Positions 16,687 to 26,194 of a DNA stretch of 64,000 bases are shown piece after piece. Under the pieces are notes generated by a model. The model searched no databases. It was not told where the DNA came from and was given only the letters and a program-made list of their open reading frames with translations. The position numbers and the translations under genes are program-made. This DNA comes from Leptospira montravelensis. GTDB lineage: Bacteria; Spirochaetota; Leptospiria; Leptospirales; Leptospiraceae. Positions within the stretch are counted from its first letter, which is position 1; every line of letters starts with the position of its first letter. Location: NCBI RefSeq assembly GCF_004770045.1, contig NZ_RQFO01000016.1:397501-461500 (forward strand). The letters are read 5' to 3'.

Positions 16687-18129
16687 ATGAAATTGCGAAA
16701 TTTAAAACCAACCCTCATCTTACTGATTTTATTTGGCACCTTTCATCTGTTTTATGATGTCATCTATGAAAATCATTTAGGGGAAGGGACAGATAGCGAT
16801 ATTTTATATCCCTATTTGTTTTCTAGGGATTTTTGGACCGGTGGATGGGCGGGGGTTAGTGGTTGGAACCTTCCTCCTTGCACCACTATTTTTCCTGATT
16901 TGATCTTTGGCCTCATTGCCTATCCCATTGTTTCCTCGGTTTACTGGTTCCACCTAGTTTTTGGATTTCTCGTATTTTGTCTGCCTTTTGCCCTAGCCAG
17001 GTCCCTTGGATTGGCAAAACGATTTTCTTATTTGGTTTCCTTAGGATTTTTATTGTTTGCGGGACTTGATCCCAACCAATTAGGTCAGTTCTATTTTCCC
17101 AGTTTCCATGCGATGACCTTCTTCTTTGTTATCTGGACTTTGTTCGAATTAGATCATTGGAACCCCAAAAAAGGTATAGTTTGGTTTCGGTTCCTAGTCC
17201 TTATGACCTTAGTTTGGATTTCAGAATATTGGTTTTTCATCAACTTTGCTCCGTTTCTAATTTTTTATTCCCTTGTTCGTTTGAGATGGCAAAGTTTTGG
17301 ACCATTTAGCATGGGTTTTGTGGGATACCATTTGGCCAAGTCCATCGGCAAGGGACTGCGTTGGGTGGGGATTGGCACTATTGGATCAGACAACCTCACA
17401 TACTTCACCAAACTAATGGATACAGTTCAATCGATTCTTTTAGATCCGTATTCTGTTTGGCAAGGTCTGTTTCATTCCCTCACAAACCAAGAGGTACTTT
17501 CGGATTGGATCTATTGGTATTTGGTGATTGGATCTTTGTTTGTATTTTTATCTCTCTTTCGGAACCTAGGAAAAGAATTTTTTCTCGATTTGGTGTTCTA
17601 CCTTTCGCCTTTGATTACCATTTTCCTTTTATATACCATTCAAATAGAACCAAACATACGTTACTTGTACATCCTTCCCTTTGGCATATTATATTTTTCC
17701 CTTCGTCTGTTAGAAAGTATTCCTTTCCTTCGAATTGGAATTCCTATTATCTTGATGATTGGATGTTTTTGGTATTACTTGGGAAAACATTCCGAACTTA
17801 CAACAATGGTCAAAGCCGGCGAAACCAAACGAAATCACCGATTGGAATGTCTAACGGAATTTGATCCGAACCTTCCCGGTGTATCCACATACTGGCCCAT
17901 TAAATACATTTATGCCTTCTCTGACAAACCTTGGACCTTAGTTCCTTTCACAAAAGATGGGGTTTACTACCCTTGGGTGGCCAATTCTAGTTGGGATGGA
18001 AATTTAAAAAACCAACCTTTTGATTCTTTTTCCTGGGGAGTGACCGAATCCAAAGAAAAATTGGCAGAGTGGAAAGGAGTCAGTTTGGTGAAAGTCTGCG
18101 AAGGTTGGTATTTTTTTCGCAGAAATTGA
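16687..18129 (+). CDS. Polytopic membrane protein of unknown function
   Basis: The 480-residue protein has about nine to eleven hydrophobic helices across residues 8-370, followed by a soluble tail of about 100 residues rich in Trp and Lys. The first loop carries the acidic stretch GEGTDSDILYPYLF just after the first helix. This resembles the overall plan of GT-C fold glycosyltransferases, where acidic residues in the first large loop are catalytic, but I cannot match a family. A second protein of similar plan is found at 47039-48397. It stands alone between the pseudouridine synthase and TerC genes, all on the plus strand. Confidence 0.5.
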   Translation: MKLRNLKPTLILLILFGTFHLFYDVIYENHLGEGTDSDILYPYLFSRDFWTGGWAGVSGWNLPPCTTIFPDLIFGLIAYPIVSSVYWFHLVFGFLVFCLPFALARSLGLAKRFSYLVSLGFLLFAGLDPNQLGQFYFPSFHAMTFFFVIWTLFELDHWNPKKGIVWFRFLVLMTLVWISEYWFFINFAPFLIFYSLVRLRWQSFGPFSMGFVGYHLAKSIGKGLRWVGIGTIGSDNLTYFTKLMDTVQSILLDPYSVWQGLFHSLTNQEVLSDWIYWYLVIGSLFVFLSLFRNLGKEFFLDLVFYLSPLITIFLLYTIQIEPNIRYLYILPFGILYFSLRLLESIPFLRIGIPIILMIGCFWYYLGKHSELTTMVKAGETKRNHRLECLTEFDPNLPGVSTYWPIKYIYAFSDKPWTLVPFTKDGVYYPWVANSSWDGNLKNQPFDSFSWGVTESKEKLAEWKGVSLVKVCEGWYFFRRN

Positions 18130-18198
18130 CAAGATAGAATTCATAAACACAAGAATTCGATTGATTCTAGTTTTCCATCGAACAGTTTGGGACTGGTT

Positions 18199-18924
18199 AT
18201 GATAGAAATTCTTTCTGATCCCACAGTGTGGCTTGCTCTCTTTACCTTAACTGCTTTGGAAATTGTTCTGGGCATTGATAACATTATTTTTATTTCCATC
18301 CTTTCTTCGCGGTTACCAAAAACAAAACAAAAGTCAGCTAGGCAAGTGGGACTTTTACTGGCTATGTTAACCCGGATTCTATTGTTATTTTCCCTTTCTT
18401 TCATTATGAAACTCACAACACCCATTTTTACCATTTTAAACCATTCTATCAGCGGTCGTGATATCATTTTGATTTTAGGAGGACTCTTTCTCATTGCCAA
18501 GTCAACTACGGAAATCCATCATAAACTAGAAGGTGATCCAGAGTTAGGTGAAGAGTCAGGAAAAAAAGTTTCTTTTACCAAAGTCATAATACAAATCATG
18601 ATTTTGGATATTATTTTCTCTTTGGATTCAGTCATCACGGCAGTCGGGATGACTGACCAGTTAGGTGTGATGATTGCTGCAGTAATCTTATCTGTGGGGT
18701 TTATGTTGTTATCTAGTGGGAAAATTTCTGATTTCGTAGACAGTCACCCCACAATCAAAATCCTTGCTCTTAGTTTTTTAATATTGATTGGGGTTGCTCT
18801 TCTCGGAGAAGGACTAGAACTTCACATTCCAAAAGGTTATATTTACTTTGCTATGTGTTTTTCTGTGATTGTGGAGTTCCTAAATATGAAGCTCCGTTCC
18901 AAACCAGAAAAAAATAAATTTTAA
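18199..18924 (+). CDS. TerC-family integral membrane protein
   Basis: I prefer the ATG at 18199 over an in-frame TTG at 18187, since family members begin close to the ILSDPxxW segment and a GGGA lies just upstream. The 241-residue product has seven to eight hydrophobic helices. Hallmark motifs are ALEIVLGIDNIIFISI near the N-terminus and LDIIFSLDSVITAVGMT in the middle, each with the paired acidic residues conserved in TerC proteins. Members have been linked to manganese export (Alx, MeeF/MeeY) and to tellurite resistance; metal export is the likelier role. The next gene follows 11 nt later. Confidence 0.9.
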   Translation: MIEILSDPTVWLALFTLTALEIVLGIDNIIFISILSSRLPKTKQKSARQVGLLLAMLTRILLLFSLSFIMKLTTPIFTILNHSISGRDIILILGGLFLIAKSTTEIHHKLEGDPELGEESGKKVSFTKVIIQIMILDIIFSLDSVITAVGMTDQLGVMIAAVILSVGFMLLSSGKISDFVDSHPTIKILALSFLILIGVALLGEGLELHIPKGYIYFAMCFSVIVEFLNMKLRSKPEKNKF

Positions 18925-18935
18925 GGAAAATCCAA

Positions 18936-19508
18936 ATGAAACGAAAAGAATTTATCAAACGTTCTGCATTACTTTATACAGTTCTTCAACTTCCACTGCT
19001 AAGTGAATCCAAACCAGAGGAAGAGAAAGTTTCTTCGGAGAACACAAAGGTATCACCTTGGTTAGAAGCGGAAGATCTTTCCGAATTCCGTACTTTGCTT
19101 GTTGGATTACAATCCGATACAAAAGGAATTCAATTGGCAGGCAACTGGCGTCCAGGGAAAGTTTTTGCCCACTGTGCACAAAGTATTGAGTATTCCATGA
19201 AAGGTTATCCTGATATGAAATCGGCACTATTCCGAGGTTCTGTTGGCAAAATTGCATTTTCGATTTTTGCTTTTAAAAACAAAATGAACCACGGATTAGA
19301 AGAACCCATTCCAGGCGGAGAGGATATTTCCAATGAAACCGAACTAAAGACCGGAATCAAAAGATTGATCCAAGCCATAGATGATTTTTCTAAAGCCAAA
19401 GAATCTTCCCTTAGACCTCATTTTGCTTATGGTGACCTTACAAAAGAAGAATATGAAGTGGCTCATAGCCTCCATATCAAAAATCATATGGAACGAGTGT
19501 TACTCTAA
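18936..19508 (+). CDS. DUF1569 (DinB-like fold) protein
   Basis: The 190-residue protein resembles DUF1569, a branch of the DinB-like four-helix fold that often holds a metal via three histidines. Candidate ligands are the His in FAHCAQSIEYSM, the HFAYGDLTKEEYEVAH region and HIKNHMERVL at the C-terminus. The N-terminus (MKRKEFIKRSALLYTVLQLPLL) has a hydrophobic stretch after basic residues and may be a signal or anchor. It follows terC closely and may share its transcript. Its last 9 nt overlap the convergent histidine kinase gene. Function unknown. Confidence 0.7.
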   Translation: MKRKEFIKRSALLYTVLQLPLLSESKPEEEKVSSENTKVSPWLEAEDLSEFRTLLVGLQSDTKGIQLAGNWRPGKVFAHCAQSIEYSMKGYPDMKSALFRGSVGKIAFSIFAFKNKMNHGLEEPIPGGEDISNETELKTGIKRLIQAIDDFSKAKESSLRPHFAYGDLTKEEYEVAHSLHIKNHMERVLL

Positions 19509-21932
19509 AATGGATTCGATTTGTTGGCAGAGATCCTCTGCCTTATACATCTTAGAAAAATAAGCAGATACAATAGTTTCTAATCCTTCCTCTTCCAAAA
19601 ATTTATCACCACCGGAAAGAGGAGCATCTGAACTAATTAGGATGATTGGAATTTTTTGGTTTGTGTGTCGACGCCCTTCCCATTCATGGATCAAAGAAAT
19701 TCCATTCATTCCTGGCATATGTAAATCGGTTATAATTAGCGAAGGTGTAATCCTGGATAAATGTGACAATGCTTCTTCCCCATTTCCCGCTTCAATGACT
19801 ATCCACTGATTTCTTCGCATAACTTCAGCTAAATCTGATCTAAAATTTCCAGAATCATCCACAAGCAGAACTGACTTCGTACTTTTTGATAACGAAATTT
19901 CAAAAGACGAACCAACACCTAACACAGACTTAATTCTCAATTTTCCAAAATGAGCTTCTAAAATATTATTACATAACTGCAATCCAAGACCCGTTCCCCT
20001 TTCCCCAGCTGTTCCCGGTAAACTTTTGATTGATTCTTCTCCGGTAAGTCGGTGGATTTGTTCTTCGCTCATTCCCAATCCCCGATCCCGAATTTCTGCG
20101 GATAACCACTTTCCTTTAAAAGAAAGTCCCACCCAAACTTCTGAATTTAGGTAGGAATATTTGATAGAATTGGTAAGAATATTTTTAAAAACTTCTCCTA
20201 TCAAAGTTCGGTCAGCGATGATTTCCGCTTGGATGGGAGTATCTTTTTGGATGCGAATCCCTTTTAGCGTCGCAAGTGGTTCCACGGATTCGATAATTTC
20301 ATTGAGTAACTCATTCACGCAAAAACGAGATTGGATGAGTTTGGTTCCGAAGGCATCAAACCGACTCACATCAAGTAACTGCTCTAACATTCGTAAAGAT
20401 TGAGTCACACCAGTTTTACAAATTTCTAAAAATTTCTTTTTTTCTTCTGCAGTGGTTTCGCTAAAACTAAAATCGATCACATCCAGAATTTGATTCACAC
20501 TATTAAGCGGCGAACGTAAGTCATGCGAAATGAGAGATACAAAGTTTGCTTTCCAACGATTTGCTTTTTCCAATTCCAAAGTACGAGCTTTCACTTTTTT
20601 TTCGAGAGCTTCTTTTCGTTTATACAATTCTTTTGATAAGGATTCCGATCGTTTGTATACTCGTATGAGTCCCAAAGTTACACCCAATGTTTGTGGAAAA
20701 ATAAATAGATATAACGATACAAGGCCCAAAGGTCTATAACCGAATGTTGGATTGGCAATCAAAAGTATATCGATAAAACCACCAATAATCGCCAATAACA
20801 AACTAAAAAAATACAACCTACTTTCTTTTCTCTGAAAGTATAACGCAAGTGATACGGAAAGTAGTCCTAAAATGACAAATGCACCTGATAAAATTTCAAA
20901 ACAGAAAGATATATAGGCGAGATGTGAAACTGGCGTAAACATTACAACAAATAGAAAAATCAATGCATAGATTTTTAGAAAAACCAACATACGTTTGAAA
21001 AAACGCATCTGAGGCATATTAAGAACTATGTAACCACCAAAAAATAAAATTAAAACAAAGCCGATGCGAGAAAATCGAAACAAAGGAATACTATATTCAT
21101 CAGACAATAAATTATATAAGATTCGAGTTTCCATCAATGTAGACGTAAGTATTAAAATTCCTAAATATACAAAAGACATCCTAAGTGCATTTCTTTCGGA
21201 TCGATTGATAAAATACACTAACGCATGATAAATAGCCAAAAATACCATGAAGATCATGATGATCCAAGAAACTGTAAAATTTACGTTCCAGATATGAATT
21301 ACGTTTTGTAATTTACCTAAACGGATGAGGCCGTGTATGCCTGCATATTTATGTGAAAAATTTGAGATATGGATGACCAAATCTAATTTTTTTGAAACAC
21401 CTATGAGAGGAATGATTTTGGAATGTAAAGAAGGACGGTGGAATTCCGCAGTAGTTGCAATAGTTCCATTCTCTGCCAACAATTCTCCATTGATATAGAT
21501 TTTATAAGCACTATGTAAAGCAGGAACTAATAAAGCAAACGGTTCCCTATCCGTTGGAGAATCAGGCAAAACAATTGTTAATCGATATGTTGCAAATCCA
21601 AAACTAGGATAAACTTCTCCATCTTCATTTTCCTGGGAAAACCAAGGCACTCCCACTTTTAGGTAGGATTTGTGTATGGGGGAATTTCCTTTTGGATCCA
21701 AAAACTCATTCCAATAAAATTCCCAATTCCCTGTGAGGTTTATCGTTTCCCCTGAAAAATTGACAGTTTGGACATCAACAATACCATCTTTTGCGAGTAA
21801 GGTTGGATAGGCATCAAACCGGCAAGAGGTGGTGCCAAGGAACATAAGACCCAAAATTAAGGGATATCTACAAAAAATAAGTACGTCTGAAAAACATTTT
21901 TGGATGGAAGAGAAGAATGCGCTGAGAATCAT
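19500..21932 (-). CDS. Hybrid sensor histidine kinase with 7TMR-DISM sensor
   Basis: The 810-residue protein has five parts: a signal or anchor segment (a possible lipobox at FLGTTSC), an extracytoplasmic jelly-roll-like domain (about 45-215, with NLTGNWEFYWNEFL), seven membrane helices of the 7TMR-DISM type (about 220-425), a histidine kinase core and a C-terminal receiver. The phosphoacceptor is in SLISHDLRSPLNSV. Nucleotide-binding boxes are NILTNSIKYSY, DRGLGMSEEQ and GTGLGLQLCNNIL. The receiver has VDDSGNF and TDLHMPG, giving the phosphorylatable Asp. It diverges from a LuxR-type response regulator, its likely partner. The ligand is unknown; DISM jelly-rolls are thought to bind carbohydrates. 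Confidence 0.9.
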   Translation of the reverse strand: MILSAFFSSIQKCFSDVLIFCRYPLILGLMFLGTTSCRFDAYPTLLAKDGIVDVQTVNFSGETINLTGNWEFYWNEFLDPKGNSPIHKSYLKVGVPWFSQENEDGEVYPSFGFATYRLTIVLPDSPTDREPFALLVPALHSAYKIYINGELLAENGTIATTAEFHRPSLHSKIIPLIGVSKKLDLVIHISNFSHKYAGIHGLIRLGKLQNVIHIWNVNFTVSWIIMIFMVFLAIYHALVYFINRSERNALRMSFVYLGILILTSTLMETRILYNLLSDEYSIPLFRFSRIGFVLILFFGGYIVLNMPQMRFFKRMLVFLKIYALIFLFVVMFTPVSHLAYISFCFEILSGAFVILGLLSVSLALYFQRKESRLYFFSLLLAIIGGFIDILLIANPTFGYRPLGLVSLYLFIFPQTLGVTLGLIRVYKRSESLSKELYKRKEALEKKVKARTLELEKANRWKANFVSLISHDLRSPLNSVNQILDVIDFSFSETTAEEKKKFLEICKTGVTQSLRMLEQLLDVSRFDAFGTKLIQSRFCVNELLNEIIESVEPLATLKGIRIQKDTPIQAEIIADRTLIGEVFKNILTNSIKYSYLNSEVWVGLSFKGKWLSAEIRDRGLGMSEEQIHRLTGEESIKSLPGTAGERGTGLGLQLCNNILEAHFGKLRIKSVLGVGSSFEISLSKSTKSVLLVDDSGNFRSDLAEVMRRNQWIVIEAGNGEEALSHLSRITPSLIITDLHMPGMNGISLIHEWEGRRHTNQKIPIILISSDAPLSGGDKFLEEEGLETIVSAYFSKMYKAEDLCQQIESILE

Positions 21933-21938
21933 AAGGCT

Positions 21939-22535
21939 GTGGAATCCGTTAAAATTGCCATCTTAGAAGATCATTCCGTTGTCACTGAAGGAATCATATC
22001 TATCCTAAAATCCAATCCTTTCTTTTCTCTTGCCGGAGAATTTCGAACTGCTGCCGATTTGTTTCACTTTTTAGAATCGAATCCCATTGATCTTTTAGTT
22101 TTGGACATCGATTTACCAGACCGCAATGGGATCGACGTATTACGTGAGATTAAAGAAAAACACCAACCTACAAAAGTCATTATCTTTTCTTTACATGGAA
22201 GTCGGGTTTACGTGGAGGATGCATTAAAAGCAAAAGCAGACGGATATATGTTAAAGTCTGATCCTATATCCAAACTTCCAGAAGTCATTGAACTTGTAAT
22301 GAAAGGTGGATCTTTTGTTTCCGAAGGTGTAAGCAAAGTCCAACTTCCGTTCTCAGCTTTCCAAATGGAAATTTTAAACCTACTCGTACAAGGCCTATCT
22401 CAAAATGAAGTGGCAGACCGAATCCAGAAATCTAGAAAAACGGTGGAATACCACCTCAACCAGATGAGGACAAAGTTTTCTTGTAAAAACAATAACGAAC
22501 TCATTTCCAAATACGAAAAAGAAATACAAAAATAG
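21939..22535 (+). CDS. NarL/LuxR-type response regulator
   Basis: The likely start is GTG at 21939 (198 residues); an in-frame ATG at 21900 would overlap the histidine kinase start and add a non-conserved leader. The receiver domain begins VKIAILEDHSVVTEGI, the phosphorylatable Asp is in LLVLDIDLPDRNG, and the conserved Lys is in MLKSDP. The C-terminal helix-turn-helix (about 135-190) has GLSQNEVADRIQKSRKTVEYHLNQM, typical of the GerE/LuxR class. It diverges from the hybrid kinase with only 6 nt between preferred starts, so each promoter must lie inside the other gene's 5' end. The target genes are unknown. Confidence 0.9.
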   Translation: MESVKIAILEDHSVVTEGIISILKSNPFFSLAGEFRTAADLFHFLESNPIDLLVLDIDLPDRNGIDVLREIKEKHQPTKVIIFSLHGSRVYVEDALKAKADGYMLKSDPISKLPEVIELVMKGGSFVSEGVSKVQLPFSAFQMEILNLLVQGLSQNEVADRIQKSRKTVEYHLNQMRTKFSCKNNNELISKYEKEIQK

Positions 22536-22580
22536 TCATTTCGTGATTTCTTAGCCATTTGTTTCGATTACTATATTGTT

Positions 22581-23093
22581 ATGAAACAAATCTATTTACT
22601 TCGGCATGCCAAATCAGAATGGGACGAACCTTATGATTCTGATTTGGAACGGACACTTTCTCGTCGAGGAAAGGAACAATCCAAGGCATTACGAGAATAT
22701 TTAAAAGAAAGTCGTTTTGAATTCGACCAATGTTTGGTTTCACCAGCAGAACGAACCCAAAAGACTTACACGGCACTTCGCAAAGAAATCCTCCGTTTCC
22801 CAAAACCAGAATTACGAGAAGGCATTTATGACGCGGACAAAGAAGATCTCCTTTTTTTAATACACGGTTTGTCCTCCTCCGTACGTTCCGTCTGTTTAGT
22901 CGGACACAATCCTGGGTTAGAAGATTTAGGAAGCTCCCTTCTTTTCGGAGAAACGGTCACATCTAAATTTCAGAAATTTCCGACGGCCTCATTTCTCGGC
23001 TTGAGTTTTTCCGGAGATTCATGGAAAGATATAACTTGGGGCAGTTGCCAATTGGCAGTTTACTGGATCCCTGGGCAAATAGGCAAAGAATGA
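22581..23093 (+). CDS. SixA-like histidine phosphatase
   Basis: The 170-residue protein is a small histidine-phosphatase superfamily member. The catalytic RHG-type motif is LLRHAKSEWDEPYDSDLERTLS-like at the N-terminus (His 9), with the second Arg in LVSPAERTQKT and the second His in LVGHNPGLEDL. Its size and the DxERxLxxRG layout fit SixA, which removes phosphate from histidine phosphotransfer domains, but related small phosphatases act on other substrates. The stop codon overlaps the hpt start (ATGA), so the two genes are coupled. Closeness to the two-component pair upstream is suggestive only. Confidence 0.85.
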   Translation: MKQIYLLRHAKSEWDEPYDSDLERTLSRRGKEQSKALREYLKESRFEFDQCLVSPAERTQKTYTALRKEILRFPKPELREGIYDADKEDLLFLIHGLSSSVRSVCLVGHNPGLEDLGSSLLFGETVTSKFQKFPTASFLGLSFSGDSWKDITWGSCQLAVYWIPGQIGKE

Positions 23094-23611
23094 AACCTTT
23101 ATATTCAGAAGAAAGAATCCACCAACGTGTTGATGAGCTCGCAAGAGAGATATCTCGTGATTTTTTAAGCAAAGACCTAGTTGTCATTGGAATCTTAAAC
23201 GGTGGTTTTATTTTTACTGCTGATCTTTGCCGCAGCATTGCGATTCCCCACGAGGTAGACTTTATGGCTGCCTCCTCTTACGGCGATGGAACTACTTCTG
23301 GAAATTTGAAAATCACCAAAGAGTTAAAAAAATCCGTTCAAAATAAATCCGTCCTTCTTGTAGAAGATATAGTTGATACAGGCCAAACCTTAGAATACCT
23401 TTTGGAAGAAGTAGGAAAACAAAATCCCAAAGACTTAAAAGTAGCGGCCCTCTTTTGGAAAAAATCCAAAGCCAATCCACACATTCCTGTCCACTATCCA
23501 GGTTTTATCATCGAAGATGAATTCCTTGTGGGTTACGGTTTGGATTACAAAGGCAGATACCGTAATCTTCCTTATGTGGCAAAACTAGAAGGACCTGATT
23601 CTACCATTTAG
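23090..23611 (+). CDS. hpt: Hypoxanthine phosphoribosyltransferase
   Basis: This purine-salvage enzyme transfers ribose-5-phosphate from PRPP to hypoxanthine or guanine. The start is the ATG overlapping the preceding stop codon; upstream codons in the same frame belong to the phosphatase region. The 173-residue length is typical. The PRPP-binding motif SVLLVEDIVDTGQTL is complete, and the flexible loop includes AASSYGDGTTSGNLKITKEL. The base-binding region near the C-terminus (VGYGLDYKGRYRNLPYV) matches the bacterial HPRT pattern of aromatic and Asp/Tyr residues. Confidence 0.93.
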   Translation: MKPLYSEERIHQRVDELAREISRDFLSKDLVVIGILNGGFIFTADLCRSIAIPHEVDFMAASSYGDGTTSGNLKITKELKKSVQNKSVLLVEDIVDTGQTLEYLLEEVGKQNPKDLKVAALFWKKSKANPHIPVHYPGFIIEDEFLVGYGLDYKGRYRNLPYVAKLEGPDSTI

Positions 23612-23811
23612 AAAATAAATTTCCCGTACCAATTAGCCTAGATTCCCCAACTGGAATTTTTTTCAACAAATCCAGCCAATTATACATAGCTGACCGATCC
23701 AATTACAGAGTTTTAATTTACTTAGAAGCACAAACAAAGAAAGTTTCCGTTCTAAATTTAAAACGGAATACTCCCTAAGTAATATTTATGTATTTATATC
23801 GAAAAACGTTT

Positions 23812-24723
23812 TTACTTTACTGGCTCTGCAGAGACTTCCACTTCTGGAAGTGATGCTCTTAAATATCCCGATTGTAAAACCGCAACCTGACCTTGTTCGC
23901 TGGTAAGAAAAGTAACAAAGGCATCAATTTTATCACCTTGGTCTGTTTTATAAATGATAAATAACTCACGAGCTAATTTATATTTTCTATCATAAACATT
24001 ACGTACCGAAGGCGCAACATAAGGATCTTTTATTGTTTTAGCATAATCCAAAGTCTTTAGTTTGTCTTTGTTTTCAACAAGAGCAGACCCCATCCCCATA
24101 TAACCGATGCTATTTGGATTTTCTTGGATCCATTTAGACATTTCCGAATTATCTTTTACGATTTTTGCATCTTTTGCAAAAACATTGGATTTGTATTCAT
24201 TAAACTCATTTAAACCCAAATCTTTTCGTTTGAGGATATGGTTTTGAAAGTAGTCTTGGGTTCCGGATTTATCATTACGAATGACGATGGAAATAGGTGC
24301 ATCCGCTCCACCAACTTCCTTCCAGTTTTTAATTTTCCCGGAAAAGATGTCGGAGGTTTGCATTAGATTAAGTTTGGTTACTACATTCTTTGGATTCACA
24401 ACAAGAGCAACTCCATCGTAAGCCAATCTTACTTTTTCTAAGTTGCCAGTTTTACGAAGATCATCAAACTCAGCTTGGTTTAAGTCGCGAGAAGAAACTG
24501 CCATATCAATTTCACCTTTTCGCAGTCTATCAATTCCCGATTCAGATCCGCCACCTTCAACTGTTACACGAACATTAGAATTTACTTTTTCGTATTCAGC
24601 TCCTAAATAACGCATCATACTGTTCATGGTTTCGGAACCTGCCACTTTTAAGGTTTGTTTTTCCTTACAAGCGACAAAGTTTATTGTAATCAAAATGTAA
24701 AAAAGCAGAGAAAGGTTTTTCAT
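23812..24723 (-). CDS. PstS-like phosphate-binding lipoprotein
   Basis: The 303-residue protein is a periplasmic phosphate-binding protein with a lipoprotein signal (lipidated Cys in INFVACKEK). Phosphate-contact segments are visible: AGSETMNSMMRYL, VEGGGSESGIDRL with the GGGS-S pattern, and VIRNDKSGTQDYF with the conserved Arg/Ser/Gly/Thr. The first contact Ser/Thr lies in AGSET. No pstCAB genes are in the window, so it may serve a distant ABC transporter or act as a sensor. It diverges from an OmpA-domain protein. A palindrome AAAAACGTTTTT overlaps its stop codon (23802-23813), probably by chance. Confidence 0.88.
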   Translation of the reverse strand: MKNLSLLFYILITINFVACKEKQTLKVAGSETMNSMMRYLGAEYEKVNSNVRVTVEGGGSESGIDRLRKGEIDMAVSSRDLNQAEFDDLRKTGNLEKVRLAYDGVALVVNPKNVVTKLNLMQTSDIFSGKIKNWKEVGGADAPISIVIRNDKSGTQDYFQNHILKRKDLGLNEFNEYKSNVFAKDAKIVKDNSEMSKWIQENPNSIGYMGMGSALVENKDKLKTLDYAKTIKDPYVAPSVRNVYDRKYKLARELFIIYKTDQGDKIDAFVTFLTSEQGQVAVLQSGYLRASLPEVEVSAEPVK

Positions 24724-24829
24724 GGTAATTCAGGTAAAGCCAAAAATCAATCCTTCGTCAATCGCAAAAACCGCTAGTTTTTTCCATTTCCCCTATCAGT
24801 TTTTCAAAAAATACCCCGATCTTTGTTTT

Positions 24830-26194
24830 GTGAAACCTACTTACCGATGGATCCTACTTTGTTTTGTAATATTTCTAACCTTAGAAGGATCAACCCCTGT
24901 TCCTTCAGGAAAAACCACCTTTCAATGGAAATGGAAAGAAAACCAAGTTTTGGAGTTAAACGAATACCATGACGTTTTTTTTCGTGTAGGTGCAAAAACG
25001 GTAGAACGAGAAGATAAAAACCGAGTGGTGATGAAACCAAAAAAATGCTCATCTGATTCTTGTTTGGTGAATGCTTGGTTTGATACCTATATTCGTTATG
25101 GAAAAACTTCTGGACCTTTCTGGAAGGACAAAGAATTTACATCGGATTTTACTCTTTTCCAAAATGGTAGATATGAAGTTCCCAACGAATTTATAATGCC
25201 AAACCTCCGCAGTTTTCCCAGTTTTCCAGATACGCCAGTTTCTGTTTCCGATGTTTGGAAACTTCCTGCTGAAGAATCCTTTGATTTTAACTCTGAGCGC
25301 ATTCGTGTTAAAGTGATTCCTGAATATACCTTCCAAGGCATTTTTCCTTGGTCAGATGGAAATTACAAAGGGAATTGTGAAAAGATAACTTATACCTACC
25401 CTATCTTTTATACAAAACCAGAAGGGGAGAAAATGGTTCCGAACGTACCTTACAAAATTTTCGGTTTTGCTTCGGGGACCGTTTTTTTTAATGCGGCTCG
25501 TGGTGTTCCTGAATTCAAAGAAGTAAAATTATCTTATACGTTTATTTATCCAAACGGTACTGTTCAGGAAGCAAATTTTCATATCAAAGGAATTTATTTT
25601 CTTCGTAACCAAGTAAATACAAAAGATAAAGAAGCTATTCGCGAAGATATCTTAGATGATTTAATCGTGGGTAATACCGGTGATCCGAATGGATCAAGGT
25701 TAGGTGATCTTACAAAAGATACTAACAAAGAAAAAGAACCGAATGAAAAAAACTTAGGAAGGATTACGGATACTGGCGAGAAACCTTCCCCAGAAAAAGA
25801 TTCTCTTCTCGATAAACTTCCAATTTCCGTTCGTACTTCCGATGATGGTATTGTATTCTCTTTGGATTCTATTCTTTTTGATTTTAATGATAGCAAATTA
25901 AAACCTGATGCAGAAACCGCAGTCGCAAAAATTGCGGAAATTTTAAAAAAATATCCAGACAGAGAAATTAGAGTATCGGGTCATACAGACAATATCGGTA
26001 AAAAAGAATACAACAGAAAACTCTCAGAAGATAGAGCTAAGTCCGTCTTGCATTCGCTAGTTGACAATCATAAAATGGATGAAAAACATATTTCCTTTAA
26101 AGGTTATGCTGACGAACTACCGATTGTCCCCAATGACAGTGAAGAAAACCGTCATAAAAACCGCAGGGTAGAAATTACTTTAGTTTTGGACTAA
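24830..26194 (+). CDS. Exported protein with C-terminal OmpA-like domain
   Basis: Preferred start is GTG at 24830, which puts a signal-like hydrophobic segment (YRWILLCFVIFLTLEG) at the N-terminus and leaves 106 bp for divergent promoters. An ATG at 24722 with a plausible AAAGG is the alternative and would add 36 residues. The first 270 residues look beta-rich and match no family I know. After a Lys/Glu/Asn linker comes an OmpA/MotB domain (about 345-450) with SILFDFNDSKLKPDAE, SGHTDNIGKKEYNRKLSEDR and NRHKNRRVEI, containing the Asp and Arg that bind peptidoglycan. It converges on the acyltransferase gene, with stop codons overlapping by 4 nt. Confidence 0.8.
   Translation: MKPTYRWILLCFVIFLTLEGSTPVPSGKTTFQWKWKENQVLELNEYHDVFFRVGAKTVEREDKNRVVMKPKKCSSDSCLVNAWFDTYIRYGKTSGPFWKDKEFTSDFTLFQNGRYEVPNEFIMPNLRSFPSFPDTPVSVSDVWKLPAEESFDFNSERIRVKVIPEYTFQGIFPWSDGNYKGNCEKITYTYPIFYTKPEGEKMVPNVPYKIFGFASGTVFFNAARGVPEFKEVKLSYTFIYPNGTVQEANFHIKGIYFLRNQVNTKDKEAIREDILDDLIVGNTGDPNGSRLGDLTKDTNKEKEPNEKNLGRITDTGEKPSPEKDSLLDKLPISVRTSDDGIVFSLDSILFDFNDSKLKPDAETAVAKIAEILKKYPDREIRVSGHTDNIGKKEYNRKLSEDRAKSVLHSLVDNHKMDEKHISFKGYADELPIVPNDSEENRHKNRRVEITLVLD

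Noticed and set aside
23802..23813. AAAAACGTTTTT palindrome as a regulatory site like those upstream of the Rhs gene
   Set aside because: It overlaps the pstS-like stop codon and lies upstream of no gene start; AT-rich palindromes of this size are expected by chance.
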